DNA from: Gentiana macrophylla
Taxonomy: Eukaryota > Streptophyta > Magnoliopsida > Gentianales > Gentianaceae
Reading direction: 5' to 3'
NCBI GenBank assembly: GCA_026214975.1
Contig: CM047806.1
Location: 56,000,648-56,064,647 of the forward strand
Length of the DNA: 64,000 bases
Shown here: in pieces, positions 46,720 through 58,250 of the stretch
How positions within the stretch are numbered: the first letter of the stretch is position 1
Layout of the letters: each line of letters opens with the position of its first letter
Position numbers and translations under genes: made by a program
Notes under the pieces: generated by a model
Told to the model about the DNA's origin: nothing
What the model saw: the letters and a program-made list of their open reading frames with translations, nothing else
Database searches by the model: none

Positions 46720-47820
46720 TATTTTTTAAATTAGGGCGTAATATAGTATATAATAATTGATTAAAATTAGAATCAATCATAATGATTAGTATCCCAATTA
46801 ATTAAAAATATTCTTGAATTTATGGCATTTAATGTGAAATATCATATTAAGTTATAATAATAAAAAAATGATAACTTTAATTTTACCAGCAATGCAAAAT
46901 ATTCTAACATTATATTACATTTGAAAAAATAGCTAAACTTAATATATAATTTAATGAGAAATATTTATGCATTAAATATTAATATTTAAAAAATGTGAAA
47001 TTCAATTTTAGGTGTTAATGTAAAATATTAGTGTTATTTATTTTATTTTTTAAGTTATGGCACTTATAATATAGTATATAATAATTTATTTAAATAAGAA
47101 TCAATCATAATTATTAGTCACCCCAATTAATTACAAATATTCTTGAATTTATGGCATTTTATATGAAATATCATATTAACTTATAATATTTAAAAATGAT
47201 AAATTTAATTTTACCAATCAATGCAAAATATTCTAACATTAGATTACATTTTGAAAAATATCTAAACTTATGAAATATTTATGCAATAAATTTTAATATT
47301 TAAAAGTTGATAAATTTAATTTTACCACTTAATGAAAAATATTCCAACATTAAATTACATTTCAAAAAATAGATAAACTCAATTATGCTATTTAAATTAA
47401 AGCGTGTAGACATTAAATACATCTCTATAAATTAATGATAAATATTCTCACATTAAATGCATCTTTATAAATTGGTCAACCCAATTAATGCGAAACATTT
47501 TTTTAAGTTATGACATTTATAATATAGTATATAATAATTGATTAAAATAAGAATCAATCATAATTATTAGTCATCCCAATTAATTACAAATATTCTTGAA
47601 TTTATGGCATTTAATGTGAAATGTCGTATCAAGTTGTAATATTTAAAAAATGATAACTTTAATTTACTAATTAATGCAAAATATTCTAACATTATATTAC
47701 ATTTTGAAAAATATCTAAACTTAAATATATCATTTAACGTGAAATATTTATGCATTAAATTTTAATATTTAAAAATTGATAAATTCAATATGACGATTAA
47801 TACGAGATATTCTTAGATTA
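46720..47820. repeat. second set of diverged repeats in the Helitron
   Basis: AATATAGTATATAATAATTGATTAAAAT and AATATTCTAACATTA-type wording recurs about every 400 bases (near 46740, 47060 and 47520), giving a separate, AT-only repeat family. Confidence 0.65.
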
Positions 47821-47869
47821 GGTCATTCTCATACGAATTAGCCACATTATTTAATGTTGTGATGGTTAA

Positions 47870-48550
47870 AGTAGGTAGGAAGCGTATTTGAATAAGGTGG
47901 GGCGGTGGGTAAGGTATGGTATGATGGGGTGGTGGGTAGGGTATGGTAGGATGGGGTTGTGGATATTATAGGTAAGGGTGGTGGTGGTGGGTAAGGTATG
48001 GTAGGGTAGGTAGGGTGAAGTGATGGGTTGGTAGTGTAGGGTTGAGTAGAGTAGGGTAGGGTAGGTTGGGGTACTATAAAATAAGGTAGGGTAGGGTGTT
48101 GTGGTGGGAAATATAGGGTAGAGTGGAATGGTAGGTAGGGTATGGTAGGGTACGGTGAAGTGGTGGGTTAGGTAGGTTGGTAAGGTAGAGTAGGGTAGTA
48201 TAGGTTGGGGTAGTGGGTAAGGTTAGGTAGGGTGGTGTGGTGGGTAAGATTGGAATGGTGGATAGGGTAAGGTTGAGTGGTGGTAGGATACGGTGGGGTG
48301 GTGGGTAGGGTAGGGTAGAGAAGGGTGGGGTGATGGGTAATGTATGGTGGTATGATGGGTAGGGTAGGGTAAGGTAGGGGTGGGTGATGGTGGAGTAGAG
48401 TAGGTAATGGGTAAGATAGGTTGGATGTCGAGGGTAATATATGGTGATATAGGGTAGGGTAGGATAGGCTGGTGGGTAGGGTATGGTAGCGGTAGGTAGG
48501 GCAAGGTGGGAAGAGAGGTAGGGTTCACTGGGGTGGCGTAAGGTTACCCC
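47870..48550. repeat. G-rich GGTAGGGTAGG minisatellite
   Basis: About 680 bases of degenerate GGTAGGG / GGTGGTGGGTA units, C-free on the plus strand except for isolated bases. It ends in CACCCCTTCGC at 48550-48560. ORFs on the opposite strand are an artefact of the repeat. Confidence 0.9.
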
Positions 48551-48746
48551 ACCCCTTCGCATATATCCTACCTTATGAACCATATCATACCCTACTGTAG
48601 CCAACATTAATTCACTATATTGCTACTCATCACTTAATGTGTCATCTTTTATATAATTTGTAGAATATTATAATAAGTTTGAAAGATATTTGTTTTGTAG
48701 TACATATTATGCATATTAATTGAATGTAATTACATTGTCATACGTC

Positions 48747-48774
48747 CCCGTGCAATGCACGGGTTATTGACTAG
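48747..48774 (+). terminator. Helitron 3' hairpin and CTAG end
   Basis: 8 bp perfect stem CCCGTGCA/TGCACGGG with a one-base loop, 7 bases before CTAG. In Helitrons this hairpin serves as the replication terminator. Confidence 0.85.
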
Positions 48775-48860
48775 TAATAAACATATAAAAGATGCAATAT
48801 TTATTCAATTCCACTCTATTAATTAATTATGCAATCAAGCTCACAAAATCGCTTTAACCT

Positions 48861-48873
48861 GGCTCTGATACCA
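48861..48873 (-). other. primer binding site of X
   Basis: The minus strand reads TGGTATCAGAGCC, a perfect iMet-type site, 2 bases from the LTR edge at 48876. Confidence 0.9.
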
Positions 48874-48875
48874 CA

Positions 48876-50455
48876 TGCTGGATATACAGAAACCTGAATC
48901 CGGATCCGATCCATAATTGGTTGATCAGATCTGATTCGCAGCACCGATCGAGACACTCGATCATGCACAGCGGAAGCTGCGAATTAAATTCGTATGCGAT
49001 TTTACCACAATTTAATTCACATGATTAATTAATAAAACTACAAGAAGGTAGAAGATTTACCCAACAGAAAAGAAGCCGTGATCTTCCGGATTGTATCTCC
49101 AAGCGACGACTGGTGGACATCGATCCCGTATTCGAACCTCCTTGAATGATCCAAGGAAAATCCCTAGTTTTTCCTCCTCCTAATGGCTAGAACAAGAAAC
49201 CAAATTTTCTTTTCTTTTTAGATGATGGTGGCGCAAATTGTGATATAATTTGTGTTAGGAAGAACTCTCTTTATATAGAAATTTAACTAGTCAAGAGAGA
49301 GTTATCCTTTTCACACTACAATTACCTATTTTCATAAGGAAAATATATTTGCCATAAAATAAGAGATAATTCCCATAAAATAAATCTCTTATCTCTTTTC
49401 ATTAATTATCTAACAAATAAATAATTAACTAATTACACACGTGACATAATCTAGTAAAATTCTTTTCCTAATTTTCACCCAAAATATGGTGCCACCTATG
49501 CCATTTATTTAATAGAAAATGTATTTTCTATTTTACATATTATTTACCAAATAAATAATATTCCCATATTCATTAAATAGACCAACTATTTAATTTATTC
49601 ACGAGGTTCCACAAAACGAGAAAACACTCGTGTGTTAGGAGCCAACCCAGGAACCATGGACCTATAACCAGTAGCTACAATAAATTGAATAAAATATTCA
49701 CGAACAGAATATTTCTACTCAACTTATTAATTCCGGAATTACGCCACCATAAATCCGAAAATGAACTCTATCGATTATAAATATAACTTATTCTCAGAAA
49801 GTCGAGTCAATAAGTGTCCATTGATATAATCATTACATACAGAGTAACCCTCCATAGACTATCCATAACGAAGTGGGATTATTTCCGTAAACTTTCTTTA
49901 TTACATTTTATCCTTATTTACCATCAACCCACTAGTGATCAATTAGTTCATAACCAATATGAACTCGGCCGATCGATCAGTTTCTAGGATCAACAAATAA
50001 GGGGATTGTCTTTCTACTTCCCGCTGTGAAACACACTCCTCACTCATTCCAGAATAGTGCGCCTCTTAGCAATCCTTAACGAAAACGTCAAACCATATCT
50101 TGAAACAAGCAGGCGTCTGCAATCACTTCAGGATTAAGGTTAATCCATATATGATCATCTTGTGATTTAATAAGATTACTCAATAACTGAATTATATGAG
50201 AAATGCAAATTAAATCGGTCCAGTCCTATATGACTACATCATATATAAAGGCCCAACTTAGATAACCAATATCGACGGTCCGGATAAGACGGTCACACCA
50301 TAAAGTGTTCTGGGCGCATTAATGGTGGTTTAATCAATAGACTCCATGCTTTGATTAAGTTCACAACGGACTAACAATTTAAGTGTATCACCATAAACTT
50401 AATCCTCACATGTGTCACACACTAAGTTATGTGGCTACATATGATACATCTTGGG
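48876..50455 (-). repeat. 5' LTR of X, left part
   Basis: Matches 19987-21640 of the other LTR, with point changes and gaps (for example a missing stretch near 50030). It is cut after TTGGG (50451-50455) by Y and resumes at 63838. Confidence 0.9.
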
Positions 50456-51034
50456 TGATGATACAAATTATATCGCCATCATTTAGTCTCGAAAGCAGCC
50501 TGAGGAAGTTCTGCGACTACATCTTCGGCGACGTCGAAAGGTATTAAAATCAAGGCCGCCGCCAACGACCCTTCCTAGAGCTTCGTTTGAGCTAGGGGGC
50601 CGGTGGACGACCATGGACACAAGGCTCTCTAAGGGCCGCACAAGACTTAAGAAGAAAACAGGGGGCGAAGGCCAGACAACGAAGCTGGCGACCTTGACGA
50701 CCACAAAGGGTCGCCGCCTGGATAATATAACCACTTGCTGTTAGATATTTAGTATTTGCTTAGCTATTAAGACTAGTGACTAAGCTGCTTCACACCGCCA
50801 GTCTTTTACTTCACCCCTAAGTCTAATCTTCCTATAAAAGGAAGTCTTGTGTAACCTAATCATATGTATTCTAGTAGACAAAAAGCAGGCCAAAGCTCTG
50901 TAAAAGTAAACTCATCTCACCATCCTCCTCGCGCCACCTATCTCCGGCTAATATACAAACAAACTACTAACAAACAAGCCAGATATCCACAGCACAAACA
51001 CCGCAACGCCATCGTGACGATTTCTGCCTCGTCA
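50456..51034 (+). repeat. 5' LTR of Y
   Basis: From TGATGATACAAATT to CTGCCTCGTCA. Identical in length to 63259-63837. Confidence 0.95.
50833..50840 (+). promoter_or_regulatory. TATA box of Y
   Basis: TATAAAAG within the inverted repeat CTTCCTATAAAAGGAAG; repeated in the 3' LTR at 63636-63643. Confidence 0.75.
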
Positions 51035-51055
51035 GTTGGCTCCGTTACCGGGAAC
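51035..51055 (+). other. primer region of Y
   Basis: GTTGGCTCCGTTACCGGGAA follows the LTR directly. It is a variant of the TTGGCGCCGTTGCCGGGG site of Athila/Tat elements. Confidence 0.75.
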
Positions 51056-51400
51056 TTCTCGCAACAACTTGCTCACAGTTCCAGGCGTGAAGACCATCGA
51101 AGAGTGGTAACACACGGCGGATCGAAGGAATCTCACCTCCTCCAGTCAGGAAACGTCCGGCTATATTCATTCATCCAAGTTGCGTTCCAGAAAGAGGTAA
51201 TCTTACAAAGAAAAACCCTCGAAACTGCCTTTGCTTCCTTCCCCCCAGAAAAGGGAACCGTCAAGGGACAATCTTTTCCACCTCAAAAGTATATACCTAG
51301 AAAAACCCTCACCTAAACGAAACACTTCTGAAAAATCACACTTTTCCGGGGTTATTACACACAAACCGTCACCACTCTTCCCCGGAATGTCACTACAACA

Positions 51401-53134
51401 ATGACAGGAAGTAAGGGGCATCCGACTCCCAAAACCCCTGCAAAGGGGGGCATGCAATATCAGGCTCATGGAGAGGGAGTAGGAGAAACACTTGACAATC
51501 TCCCCGCAGAAGGAGAAGGGTCGCAACGAGGGGTCCTATCACCTAGCGACGCCCGGAATGTCATTAACCAAAAGGCCAAGTCAAAGGAGGCCAATGCTGC
51601 ATTAGATGGGGCTCGCAAAGAGAGAACAAGGTCACAACAGAGTCAAAGGTCGACCCCTGAGACAAGACCAGGCTCCCTGGAGGACCCTGAGATCGCGGAA
51701 ATGAGGGAATATGCAAGGTATGCGGAAACTATTACTTAACTAACTCTCGCCTGGTAGCGAAGGGCCAGGCCCCAATGGCGATACGACCCCCGAATCCTCC
51801 TAGAAATGAAACTGTTCCCGCGGTCATAAACAAAGGTCGCTAGAGTCATATCCAAGAAATCGAGATAGAGGAGAGTGTGCATTCGTCGGGTCGCAAAGGA
51901 TTGAGGAAAGAAATTGCGCAAAGCTCAGCACTCCCAGATCGCGACCACCGGAGAGGAAAGACACTTGAAAAAGGATCAGCCTTCAAAAGGTTGGGTGAGA
52001 AGGACAAGGCCTCGGCCCCAAGTCGTCTCAGCCTTCCAGGGGGAGGAATACCCCCCGAACAGATAGGAGCGCGCAGGACGCTCGCGTAATAATAAGGGAA
52101 AAAAGAGCTCGCCGGGAGGGATCACAAGACTATGGGGAATCGTAACGCGGGCAGAACGCGATAGCGAGAGCTAATCGTCGTGACCAGTTCGACTACGCCT
52201 TGGCGAGAACAAATGGAAATAATGAAAAATGAGCTCATGGAGTTGAAAAAGTCGAGGCTATCGAGAGGGCGCACCGGTCTCAAGCAATTGACGTGCTCGC
52301 TAAAAGAATCACAGAGACGTTACCTGCCAGCAATGAAAAGGTTAGCTACCCCAGCTACAATTACTACAATGGAAACTCTTGTCCGAACGACTGGCTCACC
52401 GCTTTCCAGGGCCGCATCACCTTAGCAACTCAAAATAAGTCCGCCTGGTGCATCGCTTTAGTCGGTAGCATGCAGGACAGGGCTGCGTCCTGGATACGCG
52501 GGCTTTCCCGAGGCTCAGTTAAAAGTTGGGAGGACCTATCGGAAAAATTCGTCAGAGAATTTGAATCGACAAGCAGACCTAAGAAAACCATAGAGGACCT
52601 ATATGAGGTTCGCATGGGAGGGCATGAGTCTGGAAAAGAATATTACGAGCGGTTCATCAGAATATACGATCATACAAGAAATATTCCGGATGACGCAGTT
52701 ATAACATGTTTTCTCACAAGGATCGCCAAGGGTCCGATGAAGAAGGAATTTAACCTGCGGCCCCCCAAAGGGGGTCTCAGGGAAATGCTGGAAAGGGCCC
52801 GGATGATGGGAGTCAGCGAAGTGCCATCCTCTGGGAAAACCAAACCCAAAACAGAGCAACCTCCACATAAAGAGGATCGCATTTGGAGAGGATCGTAAGA
52901 GGAAAAGGGCGAGATGCTAGCCACGATCGTGAGGTAAAGAAACCGTACAAGTTCAGCGAGGATAACTTTACCCCGCTCAACACCAAAGCATCCCAGATAC
53001 TGTTCGAGATTCGCAAGCATTTCGACAAACCCAAGCCCATGAGGGGCGATCCCGACAGTCGCGATAAATCGAAATACTGTGACTATCACAAGGATCACGG
53101 CCACGTCACAGATGAATGCTTCACTTTGAGGTGA
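51401..53134 (+). pseudogene. gag of Y
   Basis: ATG 51401 opens a polar N-terminal part that stops at 51739. The region to 52290 is frameshifted. The capsid domain is open at 52293-52898: WCIALVGSMQDRAASWIRGL, WEDLSEKFVREF, DLYEVRMGGHESGKEYYERF and ITCFLTRIAKGPMKKEF, the retrotransposon gag domain. 52883-53134 ends with YCDYHKDHGHVTDECFTL, the Tat-type zinc-binding end of gag (C-x2-H... form). Gag would coat the genomic RNA. At least three frame changes break it. Confidence 0.88.
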
Positions 53135-53326
53135 GAAATAGAGAGATTAATCCACGAGGGACCAGCGACTAAGTATAAACGAGACGGGAACACCGGTCCT
53201 GGACAGGGTCGCCAACCCCGCGTCTATCAGAGGGAAGTTCAAGTTATCCATGGGAATATTCCCAGCAACAACCAGCTGAAATCCCAGATACATCAAATCA
53301 ATACGCGCGGCTTTGAAAAACAGGTA

Positions 53327-53900
53327 GTGCTGGGGGAAAACGAGAAAGGAATCATGTTCACTAAAAGTGAGCTCACCATAGTCGACGGTCCTATGGAGAT
53401 ACCCCTCATTCTCAAAGTCGGGGTGAACGACAAGCATGACGTCAAAAGAGTAATGGTCAACACTGGGGCTGGCCGTGACGTCATCTATTTTGACTGTTTA
53501 AAACAGATCGGATTCGGTGAGGCCAAGCTGAAACCTTACCTTGGGGTGCTCGAGGGCTTTACCAATGACACGGTATGGGTCAAAGGCACCATCGACCTCA
53601 ACATCACTCTTGGCGATTACGAACCCTGCCGAACCGAGGTAGTCACTTTCCTAGTTATTGATCTCCTCTCGTACTACAACATGATTTTGGGGATTCCAGC
53701 TATGAGGAAATTTCAAATGGTGGCGTCTGTTCCTCACCAAAGGGTCAAATTCAACGTAGGGGACGAAATTGGGGTCGCCATCAGCCGACCCGGATTCTTC
53801 CTCGATTACATGACCAAGAATAGGGTCGATTCCAAGCGACCCAGAGTAGAGGGTTTTAATATGGCCGCAGATCAAATCGCCACGGTCCGGGAGGTTCCAG
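53327..53900 (+). pseudogene. aspartic protease of Y (active-site change)
   Basis: Open with the RT as one frame, 53327-54460. The protease part has DVKRVMVNTGAGRDVIYFD where Tat proteases have a D-T/S-G active site; here Asp is Asn (NTGAG), which should abolish catalysis. Later blocks (EVVTFLVIDLLSYYNMILG, then IPAMRKFQMVASVPHQRVKF) fit the family. The start at 53327 is simply the first ATG; protease is made as part of the polyprotein. Confidence 0.85.
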
Positions 53901-55240
53901 AAGAAACAGTAGAGGTCGAAACATTACAGATCCGGGACGAGCCGGACTTTGTCGCAGAGGACGAGCTGGTCGAGGTTATTATAAATAACAAGCACCCTGA
54001 TCAGAAGATCAAAATAGGGTCGCAGACCACCGAGAAAGAAAGGGAAGAGCTGATCGAGCTTCTAAAGGCAAACTCGGACGCCTTCGCCTGGGAGGTGACA
54101 GATATGAGAGGTGTAGAGTCGGAGATCGCTTTGCACTATCTAAGTGTCAACCCCAACTTCAAGCCGACCCAACAAAGAGCGCGCCAATTCTCTTCAGAAA
54201 AGGAGGTCGCAATAAAGAAAGAGGTCGAAAATCTTTTAACAGCCGGCATTATCAAAGAGCTGCAGTACCCTACCTGGTTGGCAAACGTGGTAATGGTGAA
54301 GAAACATAATGGCAAGTGGCGGATGTGCGTCGACTTCACCGACCTGAACAAAGCCTGCCCCAAAGATCCCTACGCACTGCCCCGAATTGACAAAATGGTC
54401 GATGGAATTGCAGTTTTTGAAACGCTGAGTTTTCTAGACCCTTATTCAGGCTATCACTAAGTGAAGATGGCCGATGAAGACAAGGAGCTGACGGCCTTCA
54501 GGGCCGCCGGCGGACTATATTACTATGAAATGATGCTGTTTCGTCTAAAGAACGCAGGTTCAACGTATCAAAGGATGGTGAACAAAGTTTTTAGCACACA
54601 AATAGGCAAAAACATGGAGGCTTACATCGATGATATGGTCGTGAAATCAAGTCGCCAGGATCATCTGGTGGATCTTCGCGAAACCTTTGCAAATGTAAAA
54701 GGTCATTCGATGAAGTTAAACCCCGCCAAATGCACTTTTGGGGTCCAGGCAGGGAAATTTTTGGGTTTCATGGTAAGTCAAAGGGGGATCAAAGCAAACC
54801 CAGAGAAAATTAAAGCACTAATAAACATGGGCGAGCCAACCAACATTAAGGAGGTACAAAGGCTAAATGGGAGAGTCATAGCCCTGGGAAGATTTATATC
54901 AAAATCCGCCGAGAAAAGCTTACCCTTCTTCAAAATTCTAAAGGGAAATAAAAACTTTTTATGGACCAGGGAATGCTCTCAGGCTTTCGAAGAACTCAAG
55001 GCCTACCTCTCAAGCCCGCCTCTGCTAGCCAGTCCAGTGGTCGGAGACGTCTTGTTTGTTGTATCCGGTCGCCTCAGATAGGCCGTCGCCGCGCAAAGAC
55101 TTATCAAAGAGGAGGGTACTCGCATAAAAGCCACATTTATTATGTTTCTAAGGCTCTAACCCCGAGAGAAAGTCGTTATTTTAATATCGAAGTTAGCTCA
55201 TCGTTGTTATCGCCGCCCGAAAATTAAGGGCTTACTTTTC
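53901..55240 (+). pseudogene. reverse transcriptase and RNase H of Y
   Basis: The RT begins in the protease frame (DAFAWEVTDMRGV, PTWLANVVMVKK, GKWRMCVDFTDLNKACPKDP, LDPYSGYH) and meets TAA at 54458-54460, where the family has a Gln codon. It continues in frame from 54461 with DEDKELTAFRAAGG, FRLKNAGSTYQRMVN and the catalytic YIDDM at 54623-54637, then GFMVSQRGIKANPEKI. The connected RNase H (FEELKAYLSSPPLLASP, then YYVSKALTPRESRYF) passes through frameshifts near 55070-55150. One nonsense change and these shifts separate the copy from function. Confidence 0.92.
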
Positions 55241-55312
55241 ATCGCATTCAAAATAGTACTGTCAGACGCGCCGCTACGGTAGATCCTCCACAAACCGGAC
55301 TTATCAGGTCGT

Positions 55313-56004
55313 TTGCTACGCTGGGCCATCGAGCTCACCGAATTCGATATCCGGTACGAACCTCGAAAGGCCATCAAAGCTCAGGCATTGCCCGATTTCA
55401 TCGCGAAGCGAGCTTCAACGAAGAAATCCCGCAACAAACCAATGCGAGGCATAGCCCGGCGGAAGTACCACAACGGACGAGCCTCGCCGCCAAGTCATCA
55501 TTGGCAACTCTATGTCGATGGCGCCGCCAACCTCAAAGGTTGCGGTGCGGGGATCATTTTACTCGAGCCTGGAACTTCAGAAGAAATTGAGAAAGCCTTG
55601 AGATTTAACTTCACTGCGTCAAACAACCAAGCAGAGTATGAGGCAGTCGTCGCGGGACTGGAGCTCGCAAGGGCCATGAAGGTCGAAAATGTGCGGAGTT
55701 TTTTCGCGATTCACGATTGGTTGTCAATCAAGTGACCGGGTCGTTTCGCATCCGCTGCGAAATTTTGCAAAAATATATTAATCTCGTCAAAAGGCTTGAA
55801 AGCAGCTTCAAATACTGCAAATTTACCAACATCCCCCGAGAGGACAATCACAGGGCGGATTATTTATCCAAGCTAACTAGCGAGGACGAGATAAGCAACC
55901 CATCGATTATGGTAGAGTATCTGTCAGGGCCCGCCATCGACAGGGTCGAGGTAATGGACTTGCAATACACCAACCCATGTTGGATTGATATCATGAGGGA
56001 ATAA
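55313..56004 (+). pseudogene. second, archaeal-type RNase H of Y
   Basis: After the linker RRWAIELTEFDIRYEPRKA-like wording (ELTEFDIRYEPRKAIKAQAL), the frame reads WQLYVDGAANLKGCGAGIIL and FTASNNQAEYEAVVAGLELA. A shift near 55710 leads to VVNQVTGSFRIRCEILQKYI and NIPREDNHRADYLSKL. The D-G, E and D-x-x-x-D elements are those of RNase HI of the archaeal/plant type, which the Tat lineage carries in addition to the normal one. It marks the lineage firmly. Confidence 0.9.
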
Positions 56005-57240
56005 ATCGACTCTGGAAAGCTCCCCAAGGAGCCAAACGAGGTGAAAGCCCTGGTCAGAAGAGCCGCCAGATACACCATCTTAAACAACATCTTATACCGG
56101 CGATCATTCTCTAAACCGTTGCTAAGATGCGTACGACCTGAAGAGGTCGATGGGATCCTCATAGAGCTGCATGAAGGGATATGTGGCGGCCACCCAGCTA
56201 GCCGCACCCTTGCTCAGAAGGTCTTATTGGTAGGATATTACTGGCCGAAACTCGCGGAGGACGCCAAGGCATATACTAAGGCATGCGACGTATGTCAAAA
56301 ATTTGCGGATATTCCTAGGCTACCATCAGTTGAGCAAAGCATTGTCGTAGCCGCGTGTGGCTTCTTCGACATGTGGGCCATCGACCTCATCGGGCCATTG
56401 AAAAAAGTGGTCGCGGATGCGAATATGTGGTGGTCGCCGTGGACTATTTCACCAAGTGGATCGAGGCCAAAGCCTTGGTGAAAATCAGTACCAAGGATAT
56501 AACTTATTTTTTGCTCGACCAAATATGGACCAGATTCGGCGTCCCCAGAGTAATAGTGTCAGACCACGGACCTCAATTCAGAGAGGAGTTCGACACATTC
56601 TGCGGAGAGAACAACGTCAAACATTGGCAATCGTCAGTATGCTATCCGCAGGGAAATGGTCAGGCTGAGAACGCAAACAAACAAGTACTCAGCGTGCTAA
56701 AAAAGAGTTTGGGTGAAAAAGCGGGTAAATGGCCTGATCACCTCCCGCAGCCTTTATGGGCACTTAGAACGTCATGAAAACAACTACACTGGGAAACTCC
56801 ATTTGCCTTAACCTCACGGATCCGGCTATGGCCCGGTGGAAATGGCCTACCAAGTTTAAGGGTCGACATTTCAAGTGAGACGGATAACCCGCTCAGAGAA
56901 AGCTCGATCTCGACTTTAGCGGAGGAGCGCGGATCGAATCATATGGACGCTTGCTCAATTGTAAACAAAGTCGCCAAACGTCACCACGACAAGCACATTC
57001 GCGCGGTCATCACTTCGCTATCGAAGATTATGTTTACGGAAAAGACAAGCCACGGGCCACGAGGCCAAGAAAGGAAAACTATCGGAAAGGCGGGAAGGCC
57101 CGTGAGGATCGCCGAGTAGTCAAGAAAGGTACCGACGTGCTAAGTGATAACCAAGGTCGCGAATACAACCGACCTTGGCATGCCGATAATCTGAAAAAAA
57201 TATTACATGTAGAACGTGCATCCGCTACATGCGAACAAAG
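56005..57240 (+). pseudogene. integrase of Y
   Basis: The zinc-binding part reads GICGGHPASRTLAQKVLLVG, YYWPKLAEDAKAY and CDVCQKFAD. The core shows DMWAIDLIGPL, then after a shift VDYFTKWIEAKAL, GVPRVIVSDHGPQF and YPQGNGQAENANKQVL, so the D, D and E residues are present. The C-terminal region beyond 56777 is frameshifted but traceable to YNRPWHADNLKKI at about 57170-57210, the usual end of Tat pol. It would integrate the cDNA; it is broken by at least two shifts. Confidence 0.9.
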
Positions 57241-57377
57241 CATACGGAGAATGAAATCAATAAAAGAAAATCTTCATTCAAAACAAAGGGAGTACAATTG
57301 TTTCCAGCAAGCAAGGGGGCCAAAAACAAGGGGGCCGCCAAAAAAAAAAAAGAAACCACCAGATAGGTACACTCTGC

Positions 57378-58177
57378 CTAATGAGTGTACCTATAACGAT
57401 CCAATGAGTGCTTCGGCACCCTGGCTAAGCTGCATAGCTTAGTTATCAATGAAGCAAAAGGGAAGCGACGATTGCGATCCATAGAAACGGCAAAATTAAC
57501 CGCCTCGCGGTGAATCAAGATCCCCCAATCATTGTCAACCTGGTGATCGTGAATAGCGTGCAAGAGGAAAGCTCCGGCTTCACTAACAGCCTCGTTGTCG
57601 GTAGACGAAAGGGCGCGTGAGTTGATAAACTTTTTCCACTCACGATTGCTGCGAGAAAGAGCGGACGCAGGTCCCAGTGCACGAGGCCGTTCAGAGTCTG
57701 GAAATAGCGCACGGATTGCTCGTCGTAAGCAAGCCTGTTTACTTGACTCATTAGCAAGGTTCCAAGCGAGCTCATAATGGTATGAGGGATCGATAGCAGG
57801 TATACGCAAGGCTCCATTAATAGCTTCCGGAGTAAAAACAACCACGACACCACGAAGGGTAATGCAGCTAACAACCCCTTCAGATGCAACTTCAGATAAA
57901 ATGGAGTAGAACTCCCTCACCATTGTAAGATTGGGAAGTATTGATGAGGGTGGTGCAACAAAATCGCCGCCACCAGAGAAAGCGTACGCACGCAGCAGAG
58001 CCATCACCCTCAACCTTGCTCGATTTAAACCCTCTCCTTCGTAGGCTCAACCCATTCAAAATAGCGCCAGAAATGATCTTTAGCAACAACAGAGGCAGTA
58101 AAGAAAAAGGGGGATACATCACGAGTGGGATGGGCTTTAAAAACTCGCACTCTACCCTCTCCGGATGGAAGAGACAT
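57378..58177 (-). pseudogene. antisense gene 2 of Y, plant transposon protein-like
   Basis: On the minus strand, ATG 58177 (context AACCATGTC) opens 73 bases after a TATA box. It reads MSLPSGEGRVRVFKAHPTRD and FFFTASVVAKDHFWRYFEWV; a frameshift near 58025-58035 moves it to the frame 58013-57378. That frame holds MVREFYSILSEV, FTPEAINGALRIP, WKKFINSRALSSTDN, FLLHAIHDHQVDNDWGILI and FPFASLITKLCSLARVP. These blocks match the 'putative plant transposon protein' (Transposase_32) family, as does the W ORF at 16703. It converges with the end of pol. Function unknown; no intron needed. Confidence 0.75.
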
Positions 58178-58240
58178 GGTTCTCGCAACAAAAATTTATG
58201 CAAAAAAAAAGAGAATGAGAATGAAGCTAGCCTGCCTCCT

Positions 58241-58250
58241 CCTTTTTATA
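58241..58250 (-). promoter_or_regulatory. TATA box of antisense gene 2
   Basis: The minus strand reads TATAAAAAGG in TTTGCTATAAAAAGGAGG, 64-73 bases before the ATG at 58177. Confidence 0.65.

Larger units (their letters stand above)
42892..48774 (+). mobile_element. non-autonomous Helitron
   Basis: The 3' end is diagnostic: CCCGTGCA-A-TGCACGGG (48747-48763), 7 bases, then CTAG (48771-48774) followed by T. The proposed 5' end is TCTATATATAATATATAGACG at 42892, preceded by A, so insertion is between A and T as is usual for Helitrons. The 5.9 kb body is AT-rich, with internal repeats, a G-rich minisatellite before the 3' end and exon-like islands. No Rep/helicase is seen, so it is non-autonomous. 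Confidence 0.75.

Noticed and set aside
47870..48550. Interstitial telomere repeat
   Set aside because: The plant telomere unit TTTAGGG does not occur in tandem; the array is GGTAGGG/GGTGGG and lies inside a Helitron.
48074..48607. 177-codon minus-strand ORF rich in Pro, Tyr, Leu and Thr
   Set aside because: It is the complement of the GGTAGGG minisatellite; lack of stops follows from the repeat, and two overlapping frames are open for the same reason.
51203..51526. 107-codon minus-strand ORF in the leader of Y
   Set aside because: Opposite the gag leader, with no TATA box or family resemblance and no codon pattern beyond chance.
52670..53104. 144-codon minus-strand ORF
   Set aside because: Shadow of the gag zinc-binding region on the plus strand.
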